Shown here piece by piece: positions 8,635 through 17,128 of a stretch of DNA of 64,000 nucleotides; position 1 is the stretch's first letter, and each line of letters begins with the position of its first letter. The position numbers and the translations under genes were made by a program. Origin of the DNA: Brevibacterium sp. ZH18 (lineage in GTDB: Bacteria > Actinomycetota > Actinomycetes > Actinomycetales > Brevibacteriaceae). The stretch lies in assembly GCF_022748595.1 (NCBI RefSeq), contig NZ_JALDSX010000008.1, forward strand, positions 41,559 to 105,558. Direction: 5' to 3'. A model generated the notes under the pieces. That model saw only the letters and a program-made list of their open reading frames with translations. It was not told the origin of the DNA and did no database searches.

Positions 8635-9270
8635 ATGAGTCCCACGTCGAGATCACCGTACGAGCGGGCACTTGGTTCCCAGGTGGCGCAGCTGCACCCG
8701 GTCCTGCAGCGCTATTTCGCCGCAATTCCTGAAGGCTCCGTCGGTATCGGCGAAGGCATCTTCGACTGCTTCGGGACTGATCGCCGGTGGCTCCGGCCGG
8801 TCTTGGCGATCCTGGGCCGGTGCCACGTGATCATCCCCGGAATGCACTCCCAGGTTCCGTTCCGGGTTGAGAACCGAACTGTCGATGGCGCCCAGACGGC
8901 AACCCGGACCCTGAACCTGAAGTCGGGCCCCTGGTCAATGGTCGACGCGGTGTCACTTTCGCGGTCGGGCCGAGTGGTCGATGTCCTGGGCCGCCCCGCC
9001 GTGGTGGACGCCGACTTCGACGTCGCAACGGTCGACGGCGGGTTGAGCTTGAGGAGTCGCTCCGTGGCCGTGCGCCTCGGAGTCACCGGGCGGCTCGGAC
9101 GTATTCGCCTGCCGCTTCCCAGTTTCATTCGTCCCGTAATCGTCCTGAGTGAGCGCTTCGACGCCGAGGCCGCCCGCCAACGCGTCGATCTCACCGTTGA
9201 TATGCCCGCCGTGGGCCGGATCTATCAGTACCGTGGGACATTCACGTACCGAATCGAGGAGGCGAAGTGA
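8635..9270 (+). CDS. DUF4166 family protein
   Basis: A 211-aa protein with the DUF4166 pattern: LHPVLQRYFAAIPEGSVGIGEGIF, then PFRVENRT, a central TRTLNLKSGPWSMVDAV, and a C-terminal lipocalin-like strand set (VGRIYQYRGTFTYRIEEAK). Function is not established; some members are fused to or adjacent to NAD-binding epimerases, as here. I chose ATG 8635; the open frame extends upstream but only as a shadow of the preceding gene. Its stop overlaps the GTG of the epimerase gene by 4 bp, so the two are translationally coupled. Confidence 0.75.
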   Translation: MSPTSRSPYERALGSQVAQLHPVLQRYFAAIPEGSVGIGEGIFDCFGTDRRWLRPVLAILGRCHVIIPGMHSQVPFRVENRTVDGAQTATRTLNLKSGPWSMVDAVSLSRSGRVVDVLGRPAVVDADFDVATVDGGLSLRSRSVAVRLGVTGRLGRIRLPLPSFIRPVIVLSERFDAEAARQRVDLTVDMPAVGRIYQYRGTFTYRIEEAK

Positions 9271-10238
9271 CGGAGCCACAAGCAGGACGCGGTCGTGTCG
9301 TGATCGGCGGATCGAGCGGATTCATGGGGCGTCGCCTCGTTGCGAAGTACCGTGCGGCAGGACGGGAAGTCGTGACGATCTCCCGCACGAACGCAGATCT
9401 GACGTGGGACGACACCGCTGGTATTGCCCAAGCAGTCGACGGCGCGGCATTGGTGATCGGGCTGGCAGGCAAGAGCGTCAGCTGTCGCTACACACCGCGG
9501 AACCGTGAGGCGATCTTCTCCTCACGTCTGACCACGACTGCGGCACTTGCACAGGCCATCTATGAGGCGGAGAATCCGCCGGCATTGTGGGTCAACTCCT
9601 CGACGGCGACGATCTACCGTCATGCCGACGATCGCCCGATGACCGAATCTGACGGGGAGCTTGGTTCAGGGTTCTCCGTCGACGTGGCCAAGGCCTGGGA
9701 GCGGCAGCTTTTCGCAGGGGATCTTCCGGCCACGCGTCGGGTGGCGCTGCGCACCGCGATCGTCCTCGGTGACGGCGGTGTGCTCGGGCCCCTGACCAAA
9801 TTGGCTCGGGTTGGTCTCGGCGGTGCCCAGCACGACGGGTGGTGGCCGGTCTCGCGAGCGCGTCGCACGGCGGCAACGGCGCACTTTCCTGGGACAGCTG
9901 GTGCGCGGCAGCGCTTCAGTTGGATCCATCTCGACGATGTCGCTGGGATCATCGACTTCCTGGAACAGCATCCTGAACTCGACGGTCCAGTCAACGCTGT
10001 CTCACCTTGCCCTTCGGACAACCGGACGTTCATGGCCACCATCCGTCGAGCCTGCCGGGTGCCGCTCGGATTGCCGATGCCACGATGGATGCTCGAGCTC
10101 GGGGCGATCATGATCAGAACTGAGACGGAGCTGATCCTCAAGAGCCGTTGGGTGCTGCCGGAACGACTCAGCGCGGCAGGCTACTCGTTCCTCTATCCCG
10201 AGCTGGAGCCTGCGGTCCGCGACGCCGTGCGAGGATGA
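9267..10238 (+). CDS. TIGR01777-type NAD(P)-binding epimerase (SDR39U1/YfcH-like)
   Basis: A 323-aa protein starting at GTG. The Rossmann loop is GGSSGFMGRRL, followed by TWDD, GLAGKSVSCRY and the family block RYTPRNREAIFSSRL. STATIYRHA and the C-terminal DUF1731-like domain with LPMPRWMLELGAIMIRTETELILKSRWVLP complete the match. These proteins are structurally like sugar epimerases, but their substrates are unknown. It is coupled to the DUF4166 gene. Its 3' end overlaps the convergent membrane-protein gene by 71 bp. Confidence 0.85.
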   Translation: MTEPQAGRGRVVIGGSSGFMGRRLVAKYRAAGREVVTISRTNADLTWDDTAGIAQAVDGAALVIGLAGKSVSCRYTPRNREAIFSSRLTTTAALAQAIYEAENPPALWVNSSTATIYRHADDRPMTESDGELGSGFSVDVAKAWERQLFAGDLPATRRVALRTAIVLGDGGVLGPLTKLARVGLGGAQHDGWWPVSRARRTAATAHFPGTAGARQRFSWIHLDDVAGIIDFLEQHPELDGPVNAVSPCPSDNRTFMATIRRACRVPLGLPMPRWMLELGAIMIRTETELILKSRWVLPERLSAAGYSFLYPELEPAVRDAVRG

Positions 10239-10986
10239 GGAGTCCGATGGCCACTGCCAGAAGCACCGCACAGCCGAGGAACACGAAGAACGGCCACCCG
10301 TAGTACGTTGTCGTGAAGTCATGACCCGACACAGTGCTGCCGCGGCACGTGAGATGCGGTGGGACGTAAACGGGACTGACCGAATATCCCCTCATCTCTT
10401 CGCCTTGGAAGGTGTCCGGACAGACGGGTGAACCGTCGCCTGAGTTCGATGCCATGTACCACTGGCCGTGCTGAGCAAGAAACGTCCAGGGCGTGAGAAT
10501 GCATGCGGTGATCATGAGGCCAACGCCCCAGGCAGCCAGCCGGCCCCCACGATTCCCAAGAAGCGCTCTGATCGCCCGTTTCGCCACTGCGGCCAGGAGT
10601 ACTCCGAGGAGGCCGACGACGCTCACCGCAATGAGTGCGAGCGTCAGGGAGAACAGCGCCGAGGTGGCCCCCGGGTGATCCTGCACCGCGAATCCTCCGC
10701 CGGTAATGGTCTTCTCGCAGGCGTAGCCCCAGGGCGCGCGGCTGACGATCTCGAAGTCGTCACTGCCGATCTCTGGAAGCGCCGGTTCACAGACGTCGCC
10801 GGCTCCGCGCCGTTGGGCATCGAGCAGGATGACGCCCGAGTAGACCCATTGCGCTGTATGCAGAATGAGGGCAGTGATCATGCCGAGGACTGCCAGCAGG
10901 AGACCCCACTGCAGAAAGGACAGTCTGCGCAGCCTCGACAGGAGCCGTCGCTTCGCCAAAGTGTGGTTTCGCTGCCTGAGGGCCAT
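10168..10986 (-). CDS. Four-helix membrane protein with extracytoplasmic cysteines
   Basis: The 272-aa protein has predicted membrane segments at about 26-50, 107-132, 150-170 and 226-248. Cysteines occur in the loops between helices 1 and 2 (GAGDVCEPAL, YACEKTIT) and 3 and 4 (SPVCPDTF, HLTCRGST), consistent with disulfides outside the membrane. A basic tail follows the last helix. I recognise no family. It overlaps the 3' end of the epimerase gene by 71 bp on the opposite strand, which is long for two real genes, but the membrane topology looks genuine. Confidence 0.6.
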   Translation of the reverse strand: MALRQRNHTLAKRRLLSRLRRLSFLQWGLLLAVLGMITALILHTAQWVYSGVILLDAQRRGAGDVCEPALPEIGSDDFEIVSRAPWGYACEKTITGGGFAVQDHPGATSALFSLTLALIAVSVVGLLGVLLAAVAKRAIRALLGNRGGRLAAWGVGLMITACILTPWTFLAQHGQWYMASNSGDGSPVCPDTFQGEEMRGYSVSPVYVPPHLTCRGSTVSGHDFTTTYYGWPFFVFLGCAVLLAVAIGLLILARRRGPQAPARDRGTSSLPR

Positions 10987-10996
10987 GCCACAGATG

Positions 10997-11986
10997 TTAC
11001 CGCAAGAGTTCTTGCCGTTTTGCCTGTGCCGACGTGGCCGTCGCGGTCATGCAGCTGCCTAAGTCACTGCGACTTCGCTCGGCTGGCCGCGAGGCGTCCG
11101 AGCAGATGCACCTCGGTGCCGGCCAGACCGACTGAGCAGAAGACCCGCGCCCAAGCATCGGCACTGACACGGCCCCGGCGACGACATCGGCGAGGTCTGT
11201 CATAGCGGAGGCGCTATCTGCGACCAATGTCGGCGGGTCATACGATGCGAGCTGCGCCGGTGAGTCGGTCACGACGAAGTCAGCCTCGGTCACGAGGTCT
11301 GAGGGGAACTCGGCCCGGCCGACCTGTTTGGGTCCAAGAGTGGTCACGACGACGTCATCTCTCAGCCACTCTGTTTCGATCACGGGAACAGAACTGTTCG
11401 TCGCGAGGATGACAAGATCAGCATCGTCAACGGCAGTCCGCGCGTCAGCGACCGCCTCGGCGCTCAATCCGAGCGAATCCTTGATCCTGGCCGCGAATGC
11501 CTCTCGCGATTCAGGAGTCCGTGAGTACACGCGAACAGTCTCCGGAGTCGCGAATCCGCTCAACGCCCAAAGCTGAGTCCATGCCTGCTGGCCAGTGCCG
11601 ATGATTCCGACGCTGCGGACAGCTCCGCCAGTGAGATGCTTGGCGGCCACTCCCCCGATGGCGCCGGTGCGCCTGGGCCCAAGTTCGTTGCCGACAGCAA
11701 TGCCGATGACGTCTCCGCTGTGACGGTCATGGGCGACGACGACTTGCTGTCCCGCCGTGGTGTCGACCGTGTCGTAGGCTCGGTAGCCGTACCAGTCGCT
11801 TCCGCTCGATCCGACGGTGAAGACCATCCGACCGTCGGGAAATTCGGCGTTGAGGCGCGGGGGTGATTGGAGTTCTCGGTCGGCGCGACGCTGCAGGGCC
11901 TCTTCGATCCAGGCGAGTGCGTTCGTCGCAGTCAGACTGTCGCGGATCTGGTCATCAGAAAACAACAATGGGTTCACAGTGGCCAT
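10997..11986 (-). CDS. Ornithine cyclodeaminase/mu-crystallin family protein, probably 3'-frameshifted
   Basis: The 329-aa frame matches the family up to about residue 270: an N-terminal substrate domain (PPRLNAEFPDGRMVF), then the NAD-binding loop VGIIGTGQQAWTQLWAL and VILATNSSVPV. The family acts on imines and amino acids with NAD(H). After DLADVVAG this frame turns into arginine/serine-rich sequence unlike the family. Shifting frame at the C4 run (11173-11176) restores the expected ending RVSADAWARVFCSVGLAGTE and a stop at 11064-11066. The gene is therefore either a one-base-deleted pseudogene or carries a sequence error. Confidence 0.8.
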   Translation of the reverse strand: MATVNPLLFSDDQIRDSLTATNALAWIEEALQRRADRELQSPPRLNAEFPDGRMVFTVGSSGSDWYGYRAYDTVDTTAGQQVVVAHDRHSGDVIGIAVGNELGPRRTGAIGGVAAKHLTGGAVRSVGIIGTGQQAWTQLWALSGFATPETVRVYSRTPESREAFAARIKDSLGLSAEAVADARTAVDDADLVILATNSSVPVIETEWLRDDVVVTTLGPKQVGRAEFPSDLVTEADFVVTDSPAQLASYDPPTLVADSASAMTDLADVVAGAVSVPMLGRGSSAQSVWPAPRCICSDASRPAERSRSDLGSCMTATATSAQAKRQELLR

Positions 11987-12079
11987 CCTACGTTCGTGTC
12001 AGCGTGCTCAACTTGAGGCAAGCAGATCAACGGAGCGGCCCGTCTTCACCCGTTGATCGCGAGTAGGCTCAGCCGTGGT

Positions 12080-13480
12080 TCAGGACCGGACGGGGGCTTC
12101 CACCCGAGTCTCGACCCGATCATCGACCGCATCCACCTCGGTGGTCAGGTCACGCCCTCGCGTCTCCGGCGCGAAGTAGGCACCCAGCAATCCGCAGCCG
12201 GCGAACAGGATGAGAACGATGGCGACGGGCCACCAGGAGTCCGTGATCACTGCGACGAGTCCCGCCGCGATCACTGGAGCCAGACCACCCGAGACCACCG
12301 AACCGATCTCCTTGATCGTCGTCATGAAGGTGTAGCGATGTTTGGAGCCGAAGAGCTCCACCAACCAGCTCGACTCGACGCCGTAGAGATTCGGCAGAGG
12401 ACCGCCGACGAAGATGGCGAAGACGCAGGCGATGAGAATCGGATTGCCGGTGTCGATGAGCAGCATGGCCGGCACAGCGAAGAGGATCTGGAATACGGTG
12501 AAGGCCAGGAATACCGGTCGACGGCCCACCTTGTCGCTGAGCTTGCCGAAGAAGGGGACGGTGGCGAATCCGATGACCGTTCCGATCATGATTCCCGTCG
12601 TCACGACGGAGGAGTCGGTGCCTGTCGTGGTCACGACCCAGCCCACCATGAAGCCCTTGACCAGATACACCGCAGAGTTCTCACCCATCCGAATACCGAG
12701 GGCGAGCAGGAACGACTTCGTCGAACGTCGAGCCTCGACGAGGATGCTCGGCTGCTCCTCCGCAGCCGCACTGAGGGCGGCACGCCGCTCCTTGGCCTCT
12801 TCGAACACGGGCGATTCCTTGACTTTCGTCCGGATGGCCAGTGCCACGAAGGTCGTGACGATGCTGAGCAGGAACGGCACTCGCCAACCCCAGCTGAGGA
12901 AGTCATCGTCGGGCAGCAATGTCAGCAGAGTCCACAGGACCGTGGCCAGGAAGATTCCGCTGTTGGTGCCCATCGCGACGATGGCCCCGAAGAGCCCACG
13001 CCGTCGCACTGGTGATGATTCGACCAGGAGGACGGAGGCGCCGGCCAGTTCGGCTCCCGCGCCGAATCCCTGCACGAGGCGCAGGACCACGAGGAAGACC
13101 GGAGCCCAGACCCCGATCTGAACGTAGGTGGGCAGGAGCCCGATGCCCATAGTCGCCAGGCCCATCATGGACAAGGTAGTGATGAGGACGATCCGCCGTC
13201 CGTATTTGTCACCGACACGACCGAAGATGTAGCCGCCGATCGGTCGGACGACGAACCCGGAACCATAGACGCCGAGGCTGGAGATCAGTGCAACGGCGGG
13301 CGTTTCGTTGGGAAAGAAGAGAGGTCCGAAGACCAAGGCTGACGCCAGGGTGTAGAGGGTGAAGTCCATGTACTCAAGCGAGCTGCCGAGCCATGACGAC
13401 CAGGCTGCGCGCCGCAGTTCGGGCTTTGTCACGTTGGGATCTGGAGGGGGTGCGATAGAGCCGCTAGTCGTCATCGACAT
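12080..13480 (-). CDS. MFS transporter, metabolite:H+ symporter (MHS) family
   Basis: A 466-aa, 12-helix transporter. Signatures include SSWLGSSLEYMDFTLYTLAS in helix 1, RPIGGYIFGRVGDKYGRR (loop 2-3), and RLVQGFGAGAELAGASVLL in helix 4. KLSDKVGRRP lies in loop 8-9. MHS members (ProP, ShiA, KgtP) take up organic acids or osmolytes with protons. It is 45 bp downstream of the CoA-transferase subunit genes on the same strand, so its substrate is probably the acid activated by that transferase. Confidence 0.88.
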   Translation of the reverse strand: MSMTTSGSIAPPPDPNVTKPELRRAAWSSWLGSSLEYMDFTLYTLASALVFGPLFFPNETPAVALISSLGVYGSGFVVRPIGGYIFGRVGDKYGRRIVLITTLSMMGLATMGIGLLPTYVQIGVWAPVFLVVLRLVQGFGAGAELAGASVLLVESSPVRRRGLFGAIVAMGTNSGIFLATVLWTLLTLLPDDDFLSWGWRVPFLLSIVTTFVALAIRTKVKESPVFEEAKERRAALSAAAEEQPSILVEARRSTKSFLLALGIRMGENSAVYLVKGFMVGWVVTTTGTDSSVVTTGIMIGTVIGFATVPFFGKLSDKVGRRPVFLAFTVFQILFAVPAMLLIDTGNPILIACVFAIFVGGPLPNLYGVESSWLVELFGSKHRYTFMTTIKEIGSVVSGGLAPVIAAGLVAVITDSWWPVAIVLILFAGCGLLGAYFAPETRGRDLTTEVDAVDDRVETRVEAPVRS

Positions 13481-13525
13481 AGGTTCTGCCTTCTTCGGTT
13501 GGAGAGTTGGGCTGTTCGGTTGGTT

Positions 13526-14305
13526 TCAGCGCAGATAGACGCGGCTGGGGTCGAGGGTCTCCCTCAGCAGCGACAGTTCTTCGGGCGTGGGCGGTCGGGT
13601 CGATTCCAGGTCGGCGGCGACCTTGAGGTCCCACCCTGTCTGACGCACCACCTCGGCGGGATCGATTCCCGGGTGCACTGCCGTCAGCGTCAGCTCTTCG
13701 TCGCGCGCGGAACGGGTCATGATCCCCAGATCGGTGATCACGTGGGTGACTCCTGCCCCGGCCGGCATCGACCCGACCTCGGCCTGCGCCGCCTGTCTGG
13801 GACTCGGCGAGGTGACGAAGTCGAGGGTCTCCACGAAGGTGCGAGGGGTGTGCCGACGCATGACGAGGAAGACTTCGGCCGCTCCGGCCATGGCTTCGAT
13901 GGCGCCGCCGGAGCCGGGGAGTCGACTCTCCGGATGTTCCCAATCATCACCGATGAGGGTGGAGTTGAGACTGCCGTAGCGGTCGACCTGTGCTGCGCCG
14001 AGGAAGCCGACATCGACCCGCTGTCCCTGGAGGACGTAGTTGAACAGGTGGGTCATCGGCATCACCGAGGCGGCCCCTGGCACGAGGACCGAGTCGGATA
14101 TGCTGCGGGGCAGATCCGGCGGTCGGGCGCCGGTGACTCCTGATTCGTAGACGATTTCGATCTCGGGTGCCACTGTGTGCTGGGCCAGTGCGATGGCCAG
14201 TGTCGGCAGTCCGTGTCCGGCGAAGACGACTCTGCGACCGGCAAGCGCTCGAGCCGAGTGGATCGTGAGCAGCTCGCTGCTCGTGATATCGGTGCCAATG
14301 TTCAT
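13526..14305 (-). CDS. CoA-transferase subunit beta (GctB/IpdB-like)
   Basis: A 259-aa protein of the ketoacid/glutaconate CoA-transferase beta class. The catalytic-glutamate region is IEIVYESGVTGARP, followed by DVGFLGAAQVDRYGSLNSTL, GSGGAIEAMAGA and a C-terminal LTAVHPGIDPAEVVRQTGWD. It pairs with the alpha subunit gene upstream, overlapping by 4 bp (ATGA), so subunits are made in equal amounts. The pair transfers CoA onto a carboxylic acid; IpdAB relatives act on ring-cleavage acyl-CoAs, so the exact substrate is open. Confidence 0.82.
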   Translation of the reverse strand: MNIGTDITSSELLTIHSARALAGRRVVFAGHGLPTLAIALAQHTVAPEIEIVYESGVTGARPPDLPRSISDSVLVPGAASVMPMTHLFNYVLQGQRVDVGFLGAAQVDRYGSLNSTLIGDDWEHPESRLPGSGGAIEAMAGAAEVFLVMRRHTPRTFVETLDFVTSPSPRQAAQAEVGSMPAGAGVTHVITDLGIMTRSARDEELTLTAVHPGIDPAEVVRQTGWDLKVAADLESTRPPTPEELSLLRETLDPSRVYLR

Positions 14306-15216
14306 CCCCGACCTCCATAGTTGACGGGCGTCGAGAAGGCGTCTTTGATGCTCAATCGATCGAAGTGGTCGTCTCCCAGCAGTGCCAGGAACTCAGCGTG
14401 GTCCGCGGTGTCGTGGATGTTGGTCTGCAGCCAATCCCTGACCGCCTCGGCGTCGCGAGCCAGAGTTGACCAGTCACGCGAGAACTCGTCATCGCGGTCG
14501 TAGTAGCCCTGCACAGAGTGCGGATGGGCACCGCGTGGAACGGCGACGACGGCGTCGACGATGTGAGCGGGAATGATGGTGCGGTTCGGATCGGACCGGA
14601 TGATGCTCTCATCGACGATCTCTTCGACGGTGACGATGAGTCGACGGCCGGCGAATGCCGCCTCCGTCTGAATTCCGAGCATTCCCCAGGCCTGAACGTT
14701 GCCCTCCCTGTCGGCGCGTTGCGCGTGGACGATCGTGAGGTCGGGGTTAAGCGCAGGGACGACGTGGATCGGTGGGCCGCCGAAGGGATCGGTCACGGAC
14801 TTGATCCGAGGGTTCTTGATCGCCAGATCACTGCCGCGGTAGGAGGCGATCGGCTGGAAGGGCAGCTTCGAGGCACCTGCCTGATAGCGGGCGACCATGC
14901 CGCCGTGGCTGTATTCGTCGAACCACAGCGGCTCCGGATCCGAATGCTCCACTCGCCGTCGCAGTTCGTAGAGTGAACCGGCTGAGCTGTTGGCCACGAA
15001 TGAGGAGATCAGGCCCTGCAGGCAATCGGCGCCGAGCAGCTGGTCGACGATGACGTCGCAGGACATGCGGGCAAGGGTGAGGCCGGTGAATTTCTGGCGG
15101 ATGATCTCATGCGCAGCGGCGACAGGGACGAGATGGCCGAAGCCCTCGAGTGCGACGGTGTCGCCATTGTGCAGGTGCGTGCCGATCGCTTGTGACAGGC
15201 TCGTCGTCTTGTCCAT
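14302..15216 (-). CDS. CoA-transferase subunit alpha (GctA/IpdA-like)
   Basis: A 304-aa alpha subunit. Family features: NGDTVALEGFGHLVPVAAAH near the N-terminus, VANSSAGSLYELRRRVE, and DLTIVHAQRADREGNVQAWG. I start it at ATG 15216 (MDKTTS) because AAGGAGG lies 5 nt upstream; the longer frame overlaps this ribosome site. It heads an operon of alpha subunit, beta subunit and MHS transporter, divergent from a LysR gene 194 bp away that probably controls it. Confidence 0.85.
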   Translation of the reverse strand: MDKTTSLSQAIGTHLHNGDTVALEGFGHLVPVAAAHEIIRQKFTGLTLARMSCDVIVDQLLGADCLQGLISSFVANSSAGSLYELRRRVEHSDPEPLWFDEYSHGGMVARYQAGASKLPFQPIASYRGSDLAIKNPRIKSVTDPFGGPPIHVVPALNPDLTIVHAQRADREGNVQAWGMLGIQTEAAFAGRRLIVTVEEIVDESIIRSDPNRTIIPAHIVDAVVAVPRGAHPHSVQGYYDRDDEFSRDWSTLARDAEAVRDWLQTNIHDTADHAEFLALLGDDHFDRLSIKDAFSTPVNYGGRG

Positions 15217-15409
15217 CGCGTCCTCCTTGAGCATCGATTGACTGTGACCTCGGTCATCCTGTCAAAATCATTTATGCTAGTCCAATGCAAAGAGTGCCGA
15301 CGATTAATGCAGTATTGACATGATTCATCTGCGACAGTGATCTGCGCCCGCTGACTCTGCCGTCAGCCGGGCGATGAAGTTCACTGCACACGACAACGGA
15401 GACTCAGAC

Positions 15410-16315
15410 ATGGACGTCAAACACATCAGGGCATTTCTCGTCGTTGCCGAGGAACTCCATTTCGGTCGCGCTGCGGAGAGACTGCATATGACGCAGCCGC
15501 CCGTCAGTCGCCTCATCCGCAGCCTGGAGCGAGACATGTCAGCTCAGCTCTTCGAACGCAGCACCCGAACAGTGCGGCTGACGGCAGCCGGTCAGGCGCT
15601 CATCGAACCGGCGCGTGACATTCTCATGAGCTACCAGCTAGCCAGTGCGGCAGTCGATGCCGCAGGCAAGGGTGAAATCGGGCATCTGCGGCTCGGGTTC
15701 ACCGGGATCGCCACGCACACGTTGGTGGGTCGGCTGTCGAAACTGGTGCGCAACACCCATCCGGGGATCCACTTGAGCCTGCAGAGTTCCTCATTCGCAC
15801 TCCCGGCCATGGACAGTGTCGCCGACGGCACCTTCGACCTGGCCTTCGGCCATTGGCCGTTCGTGCCACAGACGGTCTCGACGCGGACTATCGCCGAGGA
15901 GTCTCTGGTCGTCGCCGTCCACAACGACCACCCGCTGGCGGATCGACCCTCGGTGTCCATTGCAGAGCTGGAGGCGGAGGACTTCATCACCTTGCCGCCC
16001 AACCCCGGCTCGACCACCATCGAACGTCTCTACACGTTGGCTCAGGCAGCCGGGTTCAGTCCCAATGTGGTTCAGGTGGCCCCGGACAGCTGGACCATCC
16101 TCTCGCTGGTCGGAGCCGAGTTCGGGTGCTCGGTCACGGTGTCGTCGGTGCCGCGAAACTTCACCTTCTCCAACGTCTCGTTCATTCCGTTGGATGATGA
16201 CCAGGGGCCATTCCCTCTGCTCATGGCCTGGCGAAAATATGACGACAATCCGGCGCTGCATGAGGTTCTGCGCCTGTCGGAGGAGCTGTTCCCCACTCCT
16301 GCCGAGCCAGCATGA
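15410..16315 (+). CDS. LysR-family transcriptional regulator
   Basis: A 301-aa LysR protein: winged helix at residues 1-60 (MDVKHIRAFLVVAEELHFG, AAERLHMTQPPVSRLIRSLE) and a substrate-binding domain starting near IGHLRLGFTG. The start at 15410 has GGAG 8 bases upstream; the longer frame from 15374 adds 12 residues without family similarity. It is divergent from the CoA-transferase/MHS operon and is probably its activator, with the imported acid or its CoA ester as coinducer. A TTGACA at 15315-15320 is a weak candidate -35 box for this gene. Confidence 0.9.
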   Translation: MDVKHIRAFLVVAEELHFGRAAERLHMTQPPVSRLIRSLERDMSAQLFERSTRTVRLTAAGQALIEPARDILMSYQLASAAVDAAGKGEIGHLRLGFTGIATHTLVGRLSKLVRNTHPGIHLSLQSSSFALPAMDSVADGTFDLAFGHWPFVPQTVSTRTIAEESLVVAVHNDHPLADRPSVSIAELEAEDFITLPPNPGSTTIERLYTLAQAAGFSPNVVQVAPDSWTILSLVGAEFGCSVTVSSVPRNFTFSNVSFIPLDDDQGPFPLLMAWRKYDDNPALHEVLRLSEELFPTPAEPA

Positions 16316-16447
16316 CGGGCTCCCCCGCGCCGCCTGCAAATACTTCGACCGAACGATCGCTTAGTTCCTATCGGCACCGTAGACTCGAACTCGAGTGACA
16401 TTTGCGCGCACCGATTCCATAGGCGGACGGTCGATATGAGGAGAAGC

Positions 16448-17101
16448 ATGAGTGTTCTGTATCTGGTCCGGCACGGGCAGGCATCCTTCGGTACCGACGA
16501 TTACGACCGGCTGTCCTCGCTGGGGCACGAACAGGCCCGCATCACCGGCGAGCACCTGGTGTCCCAGGACGTTGCGCCAAGACGAATCGTCCACGGTGAG
16601 ATGCTGCGCCAGCGCCAGACTGCGGTTGGCGTCCTGACCGGCCTCAGCGCCGATCTCCAGGGCGAGATCGACCCCGGGTGGAATGAGTTCGATGCGGGTG
16701 AACTCGTCAATGCCCTCCCCGAGAGCGACCCTCGTGCCTCCACCGATTCCACGGTCTTCCAAGGCGTCCTGGAACAGGCATGCACCAGGTGGGCCGCCGG
16801 CGAACACGACGCCGACTACACCGAAACGTTTTCGGCGTTCACCAACCGTGTGGACCGAGCACTCGACGATGCGTGCGCGAGAATGCAGTCCGGCGAAAGC
16901 ACGGTCATCGTCTCGAGTTCAGGCGCCATTGCCTGGACCGCGGCAAGGCTGCTGGGCGCAGGATTCGACCAGTGGCTCACGCTCAACCGAGTGACGATCA
17001 ACTCCGGTGTCACAAAGATCATCACCGGCGACCGCGGGACCAGCCTGATCTCCTTCAACGATCACGGACACCTGTCACCGGCCCAGGTCACCTACCGCTG
17101 A
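16448..17101 (+). CDS. Histidine phosphatase superfamily protein (phosphoglycerate-mutase-like)
   Basis: A 217-aa protein with the catalytic RHG motif at residues 8-10 (LYLVRHGQASFG) and a second histidine region reduced to IVSSSGAIAW, where most members have a histidine (SHG). This suggests altered or weak catalysis. GAGGAG lies just before ATG 16448. The gene stands alone between the LysR gene and the convergent hemD. The substrate is unknown. Confidence 0.8.
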   Translation: MSVLYLVRHGQASFGTDDYDRLSSLGHEQARITGEHLVSQDVAPRRIVHGEMLRQRQTAVGVLTGLSADLQGEIDPGWNEFDAGELVNALPESDPRASTDSTVFQGVLEQACTRWAAGEHDADYTETFSAFTNRVDRALDDACARMQSGESTVIVSSSGAIAWTAARLLGAGFDQWLTLNRVTINSGVTKIITGDRGTSLISFNDHGHLSPAQVTYR

Positions 17102-17128
17102 GCGACGAACCGCTCGATTCTGCGCCGC

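Noticed and set aside
12053..13015. Long plus-strand frame opposite the MHS transporter
   Set aside because: Charged, repetitive, no family pattern; a shadow of the transporter gene.
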